Source: Siphonodentalium dalli
Lineage: Eukaryota > Mollusca > Scaphopoda > Gadilida > Siphonodentaliidae
Reading direction: 5' to 3'
Length of the DNA: 64,000 bases
NCBI GenBank assembly: GCA_032622095.1
Contig: CP136065.1
Location: 91,767,343 to 91,831,342 of the forward strand
Shown here: positions 21,979 through 32,560 of the stretch, one piece after another
How the letters are laid out: each line of letters starts with the position of its first letter
Position numbering within the stretch: the first letter of the stretch is position 1
The notes under the pieces: model-generated
Database searches by the model: none
The model's input: only the letters and a program-made list of their open reading frames with translations
What the model was told of the DNA's origin: nothing
Made by a program: the position numbers and the translations under genes

Positions 21979-23192
21979 TTACTGTGTGATAACATTATAT
22001 AATATATGTCTTGCTCTAATGTCATACGTTGACCACACGAGTGAATACATCTGTAATCTGTAATCCGAGTGTGTTAGTTCCCTTCTGCTCATGCACATGG
22101 AGTTCTTTCTGGTATCTTGGAATGACTTATCTATAAACAGGAGCCATTTGAGTTTTCCACCGAGAGGCTGATTTTGATAAATGGTTAGTATTAATTTACA
22201 CACATTTTTTGTGATAATCGAGCCCTCATTCAATATAAATATCGACCAAAAAGTCATAGTTCTACATTTTATTTCAATTACTAAAGGAGTGCGACTTAAT
22301 ATATACCGTATATAGTTTGGTGCATTTTCTCCCATACCCATGGTTATCTTACAGAACTTGAGATGTACACTTCCGACTGACTTACATGGTTCAAAACCCC
22401 AAACTTTACTGCCATATAATAATATGGGTGCGACCATCGTATCTAAAAGATGAGGCATAATAAATACAGGTAGCTCTAATTTCCTTACTTTAGTCAACAA
22501 TGCATACATCGCCTTCGTGCCCAATTTGCACGTTTTCTTAGTAGATCTACAAAATCTCCCAATAATGAAAACATTTACACACAAATTCCTTTACCGTTTC
22601 CAAAGGTTTACCATTGAATACAAATGTCGATAACATCTTAGGTAATCTTTTGCAGAAAATCACATCTTTCGGTTTTGATGCGTTAAATTCTAAACCCTAT
22701 GCGTCCGCATAAACACTAAATGCCTGAATAGTGTGTTGCCTCGACGTCTGCATTAGTACGGTATCATCCGCATATAACAAACATAATATACCCACGAAGC
22801 ATTTCAGATCGTCAAAAAATAGTTCATCGAGGTACATTAAATGTTCGACCGCACAGTTACTGAAAACTTCCTGCAAGTCATTCACAAATAAGGAGAACAA
22901 AAAGGGCGACAATAAATTCACCTTGAAAAAGGCCTATGTTACTGGCGAAAAATTCAGAATGTTCTTGTTCTTTTTTCACACATGTTTTGATCCGGTTATA
23001 CCGATTCCTCACTATCCCTGAGCGTTCAATTTTGTAAAGGAAACCCTTATGCCAAACCGTATCGAAGACTTTTCTCAGATCACAAAATACACATCTAATT
23101 TCTTTACCTTGTATCAGTAAGTTGGAATACAGTGGAATCACTTTAACGAAGCCAGACTGAAATCTTGAAATAAGTCCATATATGGTAACCAT
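21979..23192 (-). pseudogene. LINE reverse transcriptase remnant (unit 1)
   Basis: Broken into several frames: 22,878-23,192 (GKEIRCVFCDLRK...), 22,697-22,921 (LLYADDTVLMQTS) and 21,979-22,584 (GSKVWGFEPCKSVGSVHLKFC). This is the same remnant as in units 0 and 2 with independent frameshifts. Inactive. Confidence 0.75.
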
Positions 23193-23581
23193 TCACTAGA
23201 TTAAGTTTACCAGAGTAAAATTATCTGGTTCTATCACCCTGGTAGAACAGCACAGAATACCAGAGTGTTTTTTATCATGGTTTACCGGAGTGTTTTTATA
23301 AGGGCACTCCTAAACTCATAATCATGTGTTTTGGACCAGTGCTGTGTGCTCAGTGCCCGACAATGCTTGGTGTAATAAATTTTTCGATATTCAAGGTTGA
23401 TAAATACATTTGATATAAATGATAGATTAACTGCCAATTCTCGCAAGTACGCCCCAAAGCGGAGAACATTGTCTCACAATAAAGAGCGTTCTATATAATG
23501 GTCTTCGTGACACGGTAAGATAAAGAGCGTTTATCTCACTTCCGGATAAGTATTTCATTTGTTTCCCGAAAACAAAAACAA

Positions 23582-23900
23582 AAACAAAGAAAAAAGTTCA
23601 TTTGAAAATCTGCATTTATACCATTGGTGAAAATCAATGTGCGAACAACGTTTAAAATATAGGAAAGAAGTCGCATTAATTATGGTTCGAATCACTCCCC
23701 CCCCCCCCCCCCCCCCACCCCATGGTCGTTTTAAATAAAGCAGGTTGGTTCAGTTTGCACAAACAAAGAAAAAAGTTCATTTGAAAATCGGCATTTATAC
23801 CATTGGTGAAAATCAATGTGCGAACAACGTTTAAAATATAGGAAAGAAGTCGCATTAATTATGGTTCGAATCACTCCCCCCCCCCCCCCCCCCTCCCCAC
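23582..23900. repeat. 179-bp tandem duplication ending in poly-C (unit 2 only)
   Basis: The block beginning AAACAAAGAAAAAAGTTCAT is at 23,582 and again at 23,761, each ending in a C run (20 C at 23,697-23,716; 18 C at 23,876-23,893). Unit 1 has a single copy with 25 C at 15,233-15,257. Confidence 0.85.
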
Positions 23901-24474
23901 AGTCAGCAATTCCGTTTTTGTTTGTCTGCCAGTCGGGTGTTTCGGTAACATCTAAATTTAATGTAAACCTGTTATAATTTGAAATCGAAATTTCCACGAT
24001 ACACTCAACATCAATGTAATTAATGTATATAAAACAAATATTCCACACGAGTTCCCACTGAATCATTGCCAAACGTCTGTCGAAAATCCAACATCACGCA
24101 GTCTGTCATTCTGACTTATTCTAAATAAAATATAGATCCTCTCATTTATCCAAACAGACACTTCTCACGAATAATTATGGCTTTCAATTAACAAAGGCAC
24201 TAGAAAGGATAACACCGAAACAATACCACCCCATCTTCATTGATGTTGTGAAAACATGCTCGTATGTGTTTAAACATAATCAACCCCGTTCCTTTGAACA
24301 ACAAATTATATCTGGCTTCCATTGTTTTTGCCGACATTTTGAAGCCATGTTTTGTTTTTACTTAACTTCACAGTTGTGATAGTATTCAGTAATCGAGTGC
24401 TATATAACTCGCGTTTTCACCAAACCCGTCACATTCACCTCTTATACCAATCGAGCATCTACATTCGTTACATC

Positions 24475-26505
24475 ATGAATTCCCAAAACTTTCGGATTTC
24501 AGCTTTGCTTGGAGATATCCCCCACCCGAACGAGGTATGTATACTTTTACTATATCTACTATGATTTGTGTAACTCCATATTGATTCAGTATTCTTTTTT
24601 TACATGGATGCCCAATTTTACATGGATCGTAAATGTAAATCTTTTCCGTTTTTGCGCTGTAAACATGAACATATTGTAATCACCAAGTGTGAAATAACTG
24701 AACAAAACTGTTTTCCTGCGTATCACTGAACGTTTTAGGAGACATTTTCATGAACAATGCAGACAATATGCCTCAGTACTTATGCTAGCAAATATGTAAA
24801 TCGGATATTTAGAAGTATAAACATCATGAAACCACTAAACACAACTTATACTTGTTTCTCCCACATGGTCATTTCGATAAATTGTTAACTACATAATAGT
24901 GAGGCAGCCCCTGTGATTACAGAGAGTAATATAGACGCTATTCCACTTATAAACCTTATGTTCCATATATAAGTATACATATAGACCGTGTTAGAAGATA
25001 GCAGTACGTGTTATGACCGTGTTACAATGGTTTTTTAATTAACGAATATAATTCCAAATGAACGTAGAACGTTATGAATTATTTTTTATTTCAGAAACAT
25101 GAATCTGACATCGACAGGATGATATCAGAAGCTGTGCGATATCGTCACGATTCTCGGAAAAGTGCAGGTAAAATATATTATTAAACCGTTGCTGAATGTT
25201 GACTAACGCCAAACATCATTAAATATATAGGCAATTCGATGCTAGTTTAATAACACTTAAGTATGATTGTGATTGTATAATGTGTGATTTCCACAGTGCA
25301 GCGTCTCACTTCTCCATTTTTGGCGGCCCAAAACATTTAGATATGAAAGCACGTAAATACCTTGAAAAAAGTATATGTTTTCTCATGTCCTAAATATAAC
25401 GCTGATACAAAGCGTTACTTACATAATATATATGGCTTCATTTTCTAAAACCAGTCTGTAAAATGGGGTTGCAAAACAAAATATTAAGGCGTCCTCTATT
25501 CTATTTTCAGACCAACTTTCTGGATTTGTATCAGACATATCCCGTTCTGCTGATACAGTTGACGAATTTGTACCATCACCCGTGTCCGAGTCAGCCGTGT
25601 ACAGCAAGTCTCAATCCCCACAACATCTACCGAATAAGACGCAAAACAAGAAGCGAGCCAGGAGAACCGTCTTCCGCACGCACCAACTAGACATGCTTCA
25701 GAAAGTTTTCACTGACAACCCATACCCGAACTTGGACGAGCGTGAGCAGATTGCTACCCAAATCAAAGATTCGGAAGAGAGAGTGGATGTAAGTTTTATA
25801 TTTATCACATAATTAGCCCCATACACCGACCTCATCATTTTGTTTAGACACCCGTGTATTGACGGCACGCGCAGTGACGTAATAATTTAGCGCGTTGATG
25901 TCGATGTCAATGTCAGAACTTTATTGAATTGTACTTAACTCCGGAAATTGAGAATGGCCACATCCGCAAAACGTGAATAGAAATACAATATATGATAATA
26001 CAAATATCGATAGAGACGTTTTGTCTGAAATAATCTGAGACCACCACAAAAAAAGTGGTCGAACATATTTCATTTTATTATATTCCTTTGAAAACAAATA
26101 TTCATTCATATTTTGAGGACAACAACAATAACGTCCATGCATTGTACTACATTTAATAGACATAGGCTTAAATATTACACATCTGTGATCAATCTAAACA
26201 TTTATATGTCTACTTACAACCTTTCAGACATGGTTCAAGAACAGAAGAACACGAGCCAAAAATCTCGTCAGACTGTTGGACCTCAAACGTCGCCATTCAG
26301 TAGCGGTTACCATGGTTCCCTGTTGACTGTCCCGCCGATGATGCCAACCTGTGGCTTCGTCTCGCCCTTCCAGATGACACCACCGTCTATGACAGCATTC
26401 AGGACATACCCTGAGTTTGTATACAGGTCTCCAGCCTATACATCACCGTTTAGTCATAGACACCACATGCATCTGATGCCAGCGACCGGCTATGCACCGT
26501 ACTGA
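24475..26505 (+). pseudogene. Homeobox transcription factor copy 2, frameshifted after the homeodomain
   Basis: Exons correspond to copy 1: 24,475-24,534, 25,095-25,167, 25,511-25,788 (two codons longer) and from 26,228. All splice sites are kept. In exon 4 an A run has five bases (26,258-26,262) where copy 1 has six (17,446-17,451), shifting frame at homeodomain position 58 and giving a TGA at 26,324-26,326. The predicted product is 169 aa: eh1-like motif and homeodomain with K50 and N51 remain, but the Pro/Met/Tyr/His-rich C-terminus is lost. That original tail frame stays open to 26,505, so the break is recent or a homopolymer sequencing error. By eye the coding exons differ from copy 1 by about 12 replacement and 5 silent changes, including four in the homeodomain (positions 3, 9, 37, 43). 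Confidence 0.8.
24694..24880. other. Intron 1 indel relative to copy 1
   Basis: About 187 bases present in unit 2 but missing from unit 1, where GTGAAAT joins directly to TGTTAACTAC. Short AAAT matches at both ends suggest a deletion in unit 1 by microhomology, or an insertion in unit 2. No recognisable content. Confidence 0.6.
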
Positions 26506-26558
26506 ACCACGACCATTGCTATATAGGCCCGGTACTGATTGGTTGTTATAATAAATTT

Positions 26559-26666
26559 GAAAATTATAATACATGTACATCGATAACCACATACTCCATA
26601 GTTATGTATTTGTTGCATTGTTGTTAAGGTTCTTATATTTGTTATGTTCTTTAATAAATTATTGAA
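26559..26666 (+). terminator. Candidate polyadenylation signals, homeobox copy 2
   Basis: AATAAA hexamers after the original stop, at the positions matching those of copy 1 (about 26,550 and about 26,653). They would still serve the frameshifted transcript. Confidence 0.4.
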
Positions 26667-29600
26667 TTATTCTTTTTGTCTGTCAGTGTATTGACGAACA
26701 AGGGGGTTTGGCGTATCATATGCCCATTGGTCTGGCTGCTTTTAAACATTTAGTTCATTGAAGTGGCCAATGGCGCTTTACAGTCATCAATATGCATGGC
26801 TTATTTCGACCATTTCAACTGAAGTACCCAAGTGAGCTAGAACAGTTTTTCTGGGATATTTCTCAATATATATACCGCTCCTGTTATCTCCACAAGTTAT
26901 CCCGATAGAAAATATATTTATTGAAGTTCGATCAGGAGTGTATGGCAATTTAAGAGTTAATAACACCGTCCAGTTTGTTTTGGTTTAAATTGGGTCAATT
27001 CCGTGTATGCCTAAGTGATCACCCACTGCGCTAAGCGCGTGTGAGTCTATTCGCAAGGCTGATTTCGTATCGACTTAAGAAGCTTGTCACCTGGAACAAG
27101 CTTCACTCTACTTCGGATTTTGTAGTTTATACCCCCCCCCCCCCACCCACCAGCAAATTAACTATCCAGAATATGCTCTAAAGAACTGAAGATTTGTAAC
27201 ATTATATAAAGTTTACGTTATGTTTTATTATTATTGAATTGTTGGTGAACGATATCTATCTATACACCCGATATGCCATTAAAGTTCATTTATATCGTAC
27301 CATACATTCTTTGTCGTTATTCCATAAATAATTTATGTTCGGTCGAGCCCGGCGAGTTAGAACATAATAGAAATATCCCGTATATGGTATATGATCGGAA
27401 TTTGTCCATGTATGTATGCAACGCACGCGCTTTGACCCATCTTACACAATATAGAGCTAATAGTGGTACCCTTTCACCCCCTGGGACTTCACCCCACTCA
27501 TATATAGCGGAACGACTGAATAAACTATTTGGCATGTTTGTCAGTTTCTTTCCTGTAAGTTGGTTTCTACGTCGATTCGTATGATTTGTGAGTGAGATTA
27601 ACCATGATCAGCGCTTTCGTCTAGTGTAAACTGATGGACAGCGTAGCTATTTGGCCATACATCAACTGGAAGCTAATAGCAAACCAGTCAATTTGTCATG
27701 ATAATTTGTATCCACCAGGAACGTTTGGGTGGAATTTCACATACTTCGAGATTTCGAATGGCGCAGTTGGCCCTGTACCCAATGTCTAAGTTTCGTCGAG
27801 CCCATTTCCGGGTTTCGACAGCATGTGTCCATTATGGTACGGATACTCAGATCATCTAGTGCAAATTGGTGGGTAGCATGGCTATTCGGCGACCAGAAGC
27901 AATATATATATATATATTATAAATATAAATAGCAAACCAGCCAATTTGTCATGAGAATTAGTATCAACCAGGGACAGGGGGATATGGACGGAATTCCACA
28001 TACAACGAAATTTCAAATGGTGCAGTTGGCCCTGTGTCCATGACTGTGGAACAGATACTTGGTTCATCGAGTTGAACTGCGAATTATTGGTCTTATCGAC
28101 TTTTTAAACCCACACCTTCGAAGCAAATGGGGGTATACTGGATTGTCTTTATTCGGCTGTACGTCCGGTCATATAGGTTCATATTAGATCAGTTTCATTT
28201 GTTAGCTAAATGAAGGTAGTTGCGGCGTCATGACGTCAAAGCGTCATTTGTCTGCGGGTCAGAATGCAGACATGACTGAACGGGTCATGTTGTCTTCGCG
28301 GACGACTGGTTTCTCCTCACTATAGACTAGACATCTATTGATTGATTTATTAATTGAGAGTTTAACGTCGTTTTAGCCGCTGTGTGCCATAGGAGAGCTT
28401 TCCGATGAATGGCAACAAGCCATATTTCCGACTAAATCCTGAAAAGTTACCCATCACGACCATACTGGACATATCAACGCATACAGACACGGCTTCAATT
28501 ACTAATTATATTATACCGGTTTGATTTATAGTACTGTGCATTAAATTTTAGCTACATTACTAGTATTTAAATTCGCGCAGTACTATTTTCGCACACCCAT
28601 TGGTACGCGAATTTAAAACTGAGCGAAAAATAATACGACTTCAAAGTTTACCGTATTTCCACGGGGAAAACAAGATATGGCAATTGCTTGTAAGAATCAC
28701 ACATATATACCAGAATGAAAGTAGAAAAAACATGTCATGAAATCCACAAACCACGAGTGAAGCCATTCTCATACGCATGTAATCTGAGTTAGTTATAATA
28801 TCACATCAAGTTTTACGTGTAGATACAGCGAAGTGTTGATTTTTTCTGAAGTCAGCAGCCAATACGATGTTTTTGATTACTTCGTCCCACTTCATATCAA
28901 TGATGTTCATATATAACGATTTAACTATATATAAGAATGATTATTTAAAGCACCCGTATTCAATAAAATATAATTCTTACTATTATGACGGGGTCGTTCT
29001 ATATAGATGCCTTGCATGTTATCATATTATTTATATATCATAACCCCTCTGGGTGAAGACACGCCCATTCCAATTTTGTCACCCACATCGAATAATGCAG
29101 GGGAACAGCAGTTATATGTACCCCCGGACTCAACAAAACGGATGTGTTTTGAAATGGGGAGTCTTTGCCCAGGCGGTGTGGCGTTTTCAGCGTCTCAATT
29201 TTTGGGCAATTCCTTAAAGACACACTTCACACAATCAGGTATAATGACAATCTCCGCATTATACTAATATTTTTAATCGATAGAAGTCTATACAACTTTT
29301 CTTCGCTGGGATATGTCCAGTAATAGTGTGAGATATGTCCAGTAATAGTCCGGGATATGTTTGATTCGAATATCATTAAAGGTCCACTTAATTTTCGAAC
29401 CCCCAGATCACATATATAAAATATATGCCATATTATATATCAATTGAAAGCGGAAGCTCCAAAACATTGTATTATCAACTTATCCGGTGTAATAAACTGT
29501 GAACATGTTGTGTTTTGTTTTTGAGTTACCGACGTATTTTGTGATTAAGTTCCATCTGTTGTGTATAGTGAAAAGTGTATTATTTTCAATGGAGGGAAAT

Positions 29601-30240
29601 AAAAGACAAAGTTATTCCCCTTCTATTGAAATTACATTTTTAGTTTGAATGCTGTTGCAATCTGGGAGTCATAACTGGGCGATCTTTCTATGATTTCAGC
29701 TGTTTTCTATTTCTCTATTGGCATCTTCTGAGACACAGACATTTCAAATGGTGATGAATTGTAGTATTTTAATCATATTTTATGGCATAGATTGTTATTC
29801 AAACCGTATATCAAGTCACTATAAAAAATTAATCGGTGACTCGTAGTGGGCCTTTGGGGTGTGAACACTTACTAACAAAGTGGTACTCATCTCCTATGCC
29901 GTCATTACATAATGTCTAAACTCCGTCATTACGTTTTGATTTTTTCGCCATCCACTTTCTATTGCAATCAATGATTTGATGTCATAATCTTAACAATGCA
30001 TTCGTATAAGTACCATGTACTTTCAGTTAGATATCTCTGATCTCCAGGCGTGCAGAAATGCCACTAAAGAATGCAACCCGTGATGATGTGGCTACATTTC
30101 CCAACCATTCCTGCTGATCAGTAAGTATGGACTTTAACATCTTCCACCATGACACCCCTTGTATATGGTGAAACTGGTATATATATACCCGATAGAGACT
30201 AAATTGAAAATCAGACACCTCTCATACCGGGGAAGAATCA
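26667..30240. other. Non-coding part of unit 2
   Basis: Counterpart of 17,848-21,400. No supported gene; holds a C run at about 27,132 and the second Helitron empty site at about 29,255-29,262. A small unit-specific insertion near 29,612-29,632 creates an inverted match to TTTCAATGGAGGGAAATAA just before it. Confidence 0.55.
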
Positions 30241-30242
30241 TG

Positions 30243-30795
30243 AACATGAATTGTGAAGATTGCCTTTGAAGCTTTATTATTTTATGATAACTACATGCGA
30301 GGAGAAAAATATTACAAATACTTGGCTCAATTATACCAGAAAAAATCTTGAAGAATTGGGATTTTCCTGTTTTAGGTTAAAACAATGGAACAATACATTC
30401 AGAAATGTCGAGGTTATGTTAACGTGTCTGATAAGCGCCCATTCTACCACATTACCAAGCCAAATTTCGGCAAAGAATATTATAACAACTGTATATCACT
30501 TGAAAATCAGAATACTGTGGCATGCCTGATGAAATTACGTACACGCAACCAGATTGCCCGTGGAAACTGGATCATGGATAGGCACCTCATACGAGGAACG
30601 GAAATGCAATCTTTGTAACGAGAAACTAGATGAATATCACCTCATTCTTGAATGTACGAATCTTGACGACCTCCGAAAGAAATACATCGAACAATTCTAT
30701 TACAAAAGACAGAATGCGCTCAAATTAAATGCTCTTTTCAACTCACGGAATAACAAGATTTTGATCAATCTAGCTGCCTTCATTAGATTACAGCA
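30243..30795 (+). pseudogene. LINE ORF2 C-terminal remnant (unit 2, best preserved)
   Basis: Overlapping frames encode NTWLNYTRKNLEELGF, a LMKLRTRNQ block and KCNLCNEKLDEYHLILEC, a cysteine/histidine motif typical of the C-terminal end of invertebrate LINE ORF2 proteins. Frameshifts at about 30,390 and 30,560-30,620 break it. It reads towards the minus-strand RT remnant, so the two pieces are tail-to-tail, not collinear. Confidence 0.65.
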
Positions 30796-30849
30796 CCCCA
30801 CCCCAACAATATTGAGTATTGTATACTTACCGTGCATGCTTACAATTTA

Positions 30850-32069
30850 TTACTGTGTGATAACATTATATAATATATGTCTTGCTCTAATGTCATACGT
30901 TGACCACACGAGTGAATAAATCTGTAATCTGTAATCCGAGTGTGTTAGATCCCTTCTGCTCATGCACATGGAGTTCTTTCTGGTATCTTGGAATGACTGA
31001 TCTATAAACAGGAGCCATTTTCGTTTTTCCACCGAGAGGCTGATTTTGATAAATGGTTAGTATTAATTTACACACATTTTTTGCGATAATCGAGCCCTCA
31101 TTCAATATTAATTTCGACCAACAAGTCATAGATCTACATTTTATTTCAATTACTAAAGGATTGCGACATAATATATACCGTATAGTTTGGTGCATTTTCT
31201 CCCATACCCATGGTTATCTTACAGAACTTGAGATGTACACTTCCGACTGACTTACATGGTTCAAAACCCCAAACTTCACTGCCAAATAATAATATGGGTG
31301 CGACCATCGTATCCAAAAGATGAGGCATAATATCTACAGGTAGCTCTAATTTCGTTACTTTATTCAACAATGCATACATCGGCTTCGTGCCCAATTTGCA
31401 CGTTTTCTTAGTAGAACTACAAAATCTCCCAATAATGAAAACAGTTACACACAAATACACAAATTCCTTTACCGTTTCCAAAGGTTTACCATTGAATACA
31501 ATTGTCGATAAAATCTTAGGTAATCTTTTGCAGAAAATCACATCTTTCGGTTTTGATGCGTTAACTTCTAAACCATATGCGTCCGCATAAACACTAAATG
31601 CCTGAATAGTGTGTTGCCTCGACGTCTGCATTAGTACGGTATCATCCGCATATAACAAACATAATATACCCACGAAGCATTTCAGATCGTCAACAAATAG
31701 TTCATCGAGGTACATTAAATGTTCGACCGCACAGTTACTGAAATATTCCTGCAAGTCATTCACAAATAAGGAGAACAAAACAGGCGACATTAAATCTCCT
31801 TGAAAAAGGCCTATGTTACTGGCGAAAATTTCAGAATGTTCTTGTTCTTTTTTCTCACATGTTTTGATCTGGCTACACAGATTCCTCACTATCCCTAAGC
31901 GATTCATTTTGTAAAGTAAACACTTATGGCAAATCTTATCATAGGCTTTGCTCACATCACAAAATACACATCTAATTTCTTTACCTTGTATCAGCAAGTT
32001 GGAATACAGTGGAATCACTTTAACGAAGCCAGACTGATATTTTGATATAAGTCCATATAAGGTAACCAT
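30850..32069 (-). pseudogene. LINE reverse transcriptase remnant (unit 2, best preserved)
   Basis: A 307-codon minus-strand frame (32,069-31,146) is open and holds QSGF, GKEIRCVFCDVSKAYDK, MSPVLFSLFVNDL, LLYADDTVLM and GSEVWGFEPCKSVGSVHLKFC; similarity continues in another frame to about 30,850. Residues just after QSGFV read in the wrong frame: the expected DSTVFQL block appears in a neighbouring frame, so even this copy carries compensating frameshifts. It lacks endonuclease and the first RT motifs. The N-terminal third resembles the CR1-like family of this window, while the YADDTVLM part resembles a different LINE lineage. Confidence 0.75.
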
Positions 32070-32163
32070 TCACTGGATTAAGTTTACCCGAGTAAAATTA
32101 CCTGGTGCTACCACCCTGGTAGAATAGCAGTGTATAGCACAGAATACAAGAGTGTGGTGTAAA
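32070..32163. repeat. Left scrap of tandem unit 3
   Basis: Matches the start of units 1 and 2 (14,721-14,805 and 23,193-23,275) through CACCCTGGTAGAA and the ACAGAATAC.AGAGTGT phrase, then similarity stops. A 50-base AT-rich spacer follows before the satellite. Confidence 0.7.
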
Positions 32164-32389
32164 CATTATTTATTTAGTATCCCAGATTTATACAACAATT
32201 TACAAAATGATGTTAATATATATTTATTATGTCAGCGCTATGGAGGCACGGACTCAGTATGAGTGTTCATTGCTTCATATTTGCGTGAACAAATTCTCAT
32301 TTCTTATCGAAATGGCCATGTGTTGATCGGAATGGTACATTGAGATGTTCCTCGAACCATATCAAGCTTGAAAACCGGTCCCGATTTTC

Positions 32390-32479
32390 ACCCATGCCGG
32401 GGTTCGAACCCGCGCCAACCTCGTCTAGCCCAGACTGTGATGATCTTATCCACGACCTAACCACCTCGGCTACGGGGAC
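32390..32479 (-). ncRNA. tRNA-derived (SINE-like) segment, first of about 26 copies
   Basis: On the minus strand a 90-nt segment has an A box (TAGCCGAGGTGG) and a B box (GGTTCGAACCC) at tRNA spacing with room for a long variable arm, as in tRNA-Leu or tRNA-Ser. The T stem pairs 4 of 5 positions, while the acceptor stem is only partly paired (GTCCCCG with CATGGGT), so it is a decayed tRNA-like unit and not a working tRNA. It repeats every 434 bp. The boxes could in principle drive RNA polymerase III transcription. Confidence 0.7.
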
Positions 32480-32529
32480 ATCCTTATTAAAAGGAAGCCC
32501 TTTCACCGAGAGTTAGGAAGCGTATCAGT

Positions 32530-32560
32530 CTGAACATGGGTTCGAACCCACTACCTTCGA
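32530..32560 (-). other. Second T-arm/B-box-like motif in each satellite monomer
   Basis: The minus strand reads GGTAGTGGGTTCGAACCCAT: a T-loop GTTCGAAC between GTGGG and CCCAT, which pair fully allowing one G-T. No matching A box was found at tRNA spacing. GGTTCGAACC is its own complement, so the strand is uncertain. Confidence 0.45.

Larger units (their letters stand above)
14721..23192. repeat. Tandem duplication unit 1 (8.47 kb)
   Basis: Nearly identical and collinear with 23,193-32,069 except for small indels. I set the boundary at the 5' end of the RT remnant, but the phase is arbitrary in a tandem array. The unit contains the homeobox gene, about 3.7 kb of non-coding DNA and the rearranged LINE remnant. 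Units 1 and 2 are closer to each other than to unit 0, implying a later duplication. Confidence 0.9.
23193..32069. repeat. Tandem duplication unit 2 (8.88 kb)
   Basis: Collinear with unit 1. It is longer mainly because of a 179-bp tandem duplication at 23,582-23,900 and about 187 bp in intron 1 at 24,694-24,880. It contains the second, frameshifted homeobox copy and the best-preserved RT remnant. Confidence 0.9.

Noticed and set aside
4251-30919. Twin-priming inversion as the origin of the LINE remnant
   Set aside because: Twin priming would place the inverted 5' part before the 3' part with the tail outermost; here the 3' parts face each other inside.
32390-32479. Functional tRNA gene
   Set aside because: The acceptor stem is mismatched and the cloverleaf is incomplete; it is better described as tRNA-derived.
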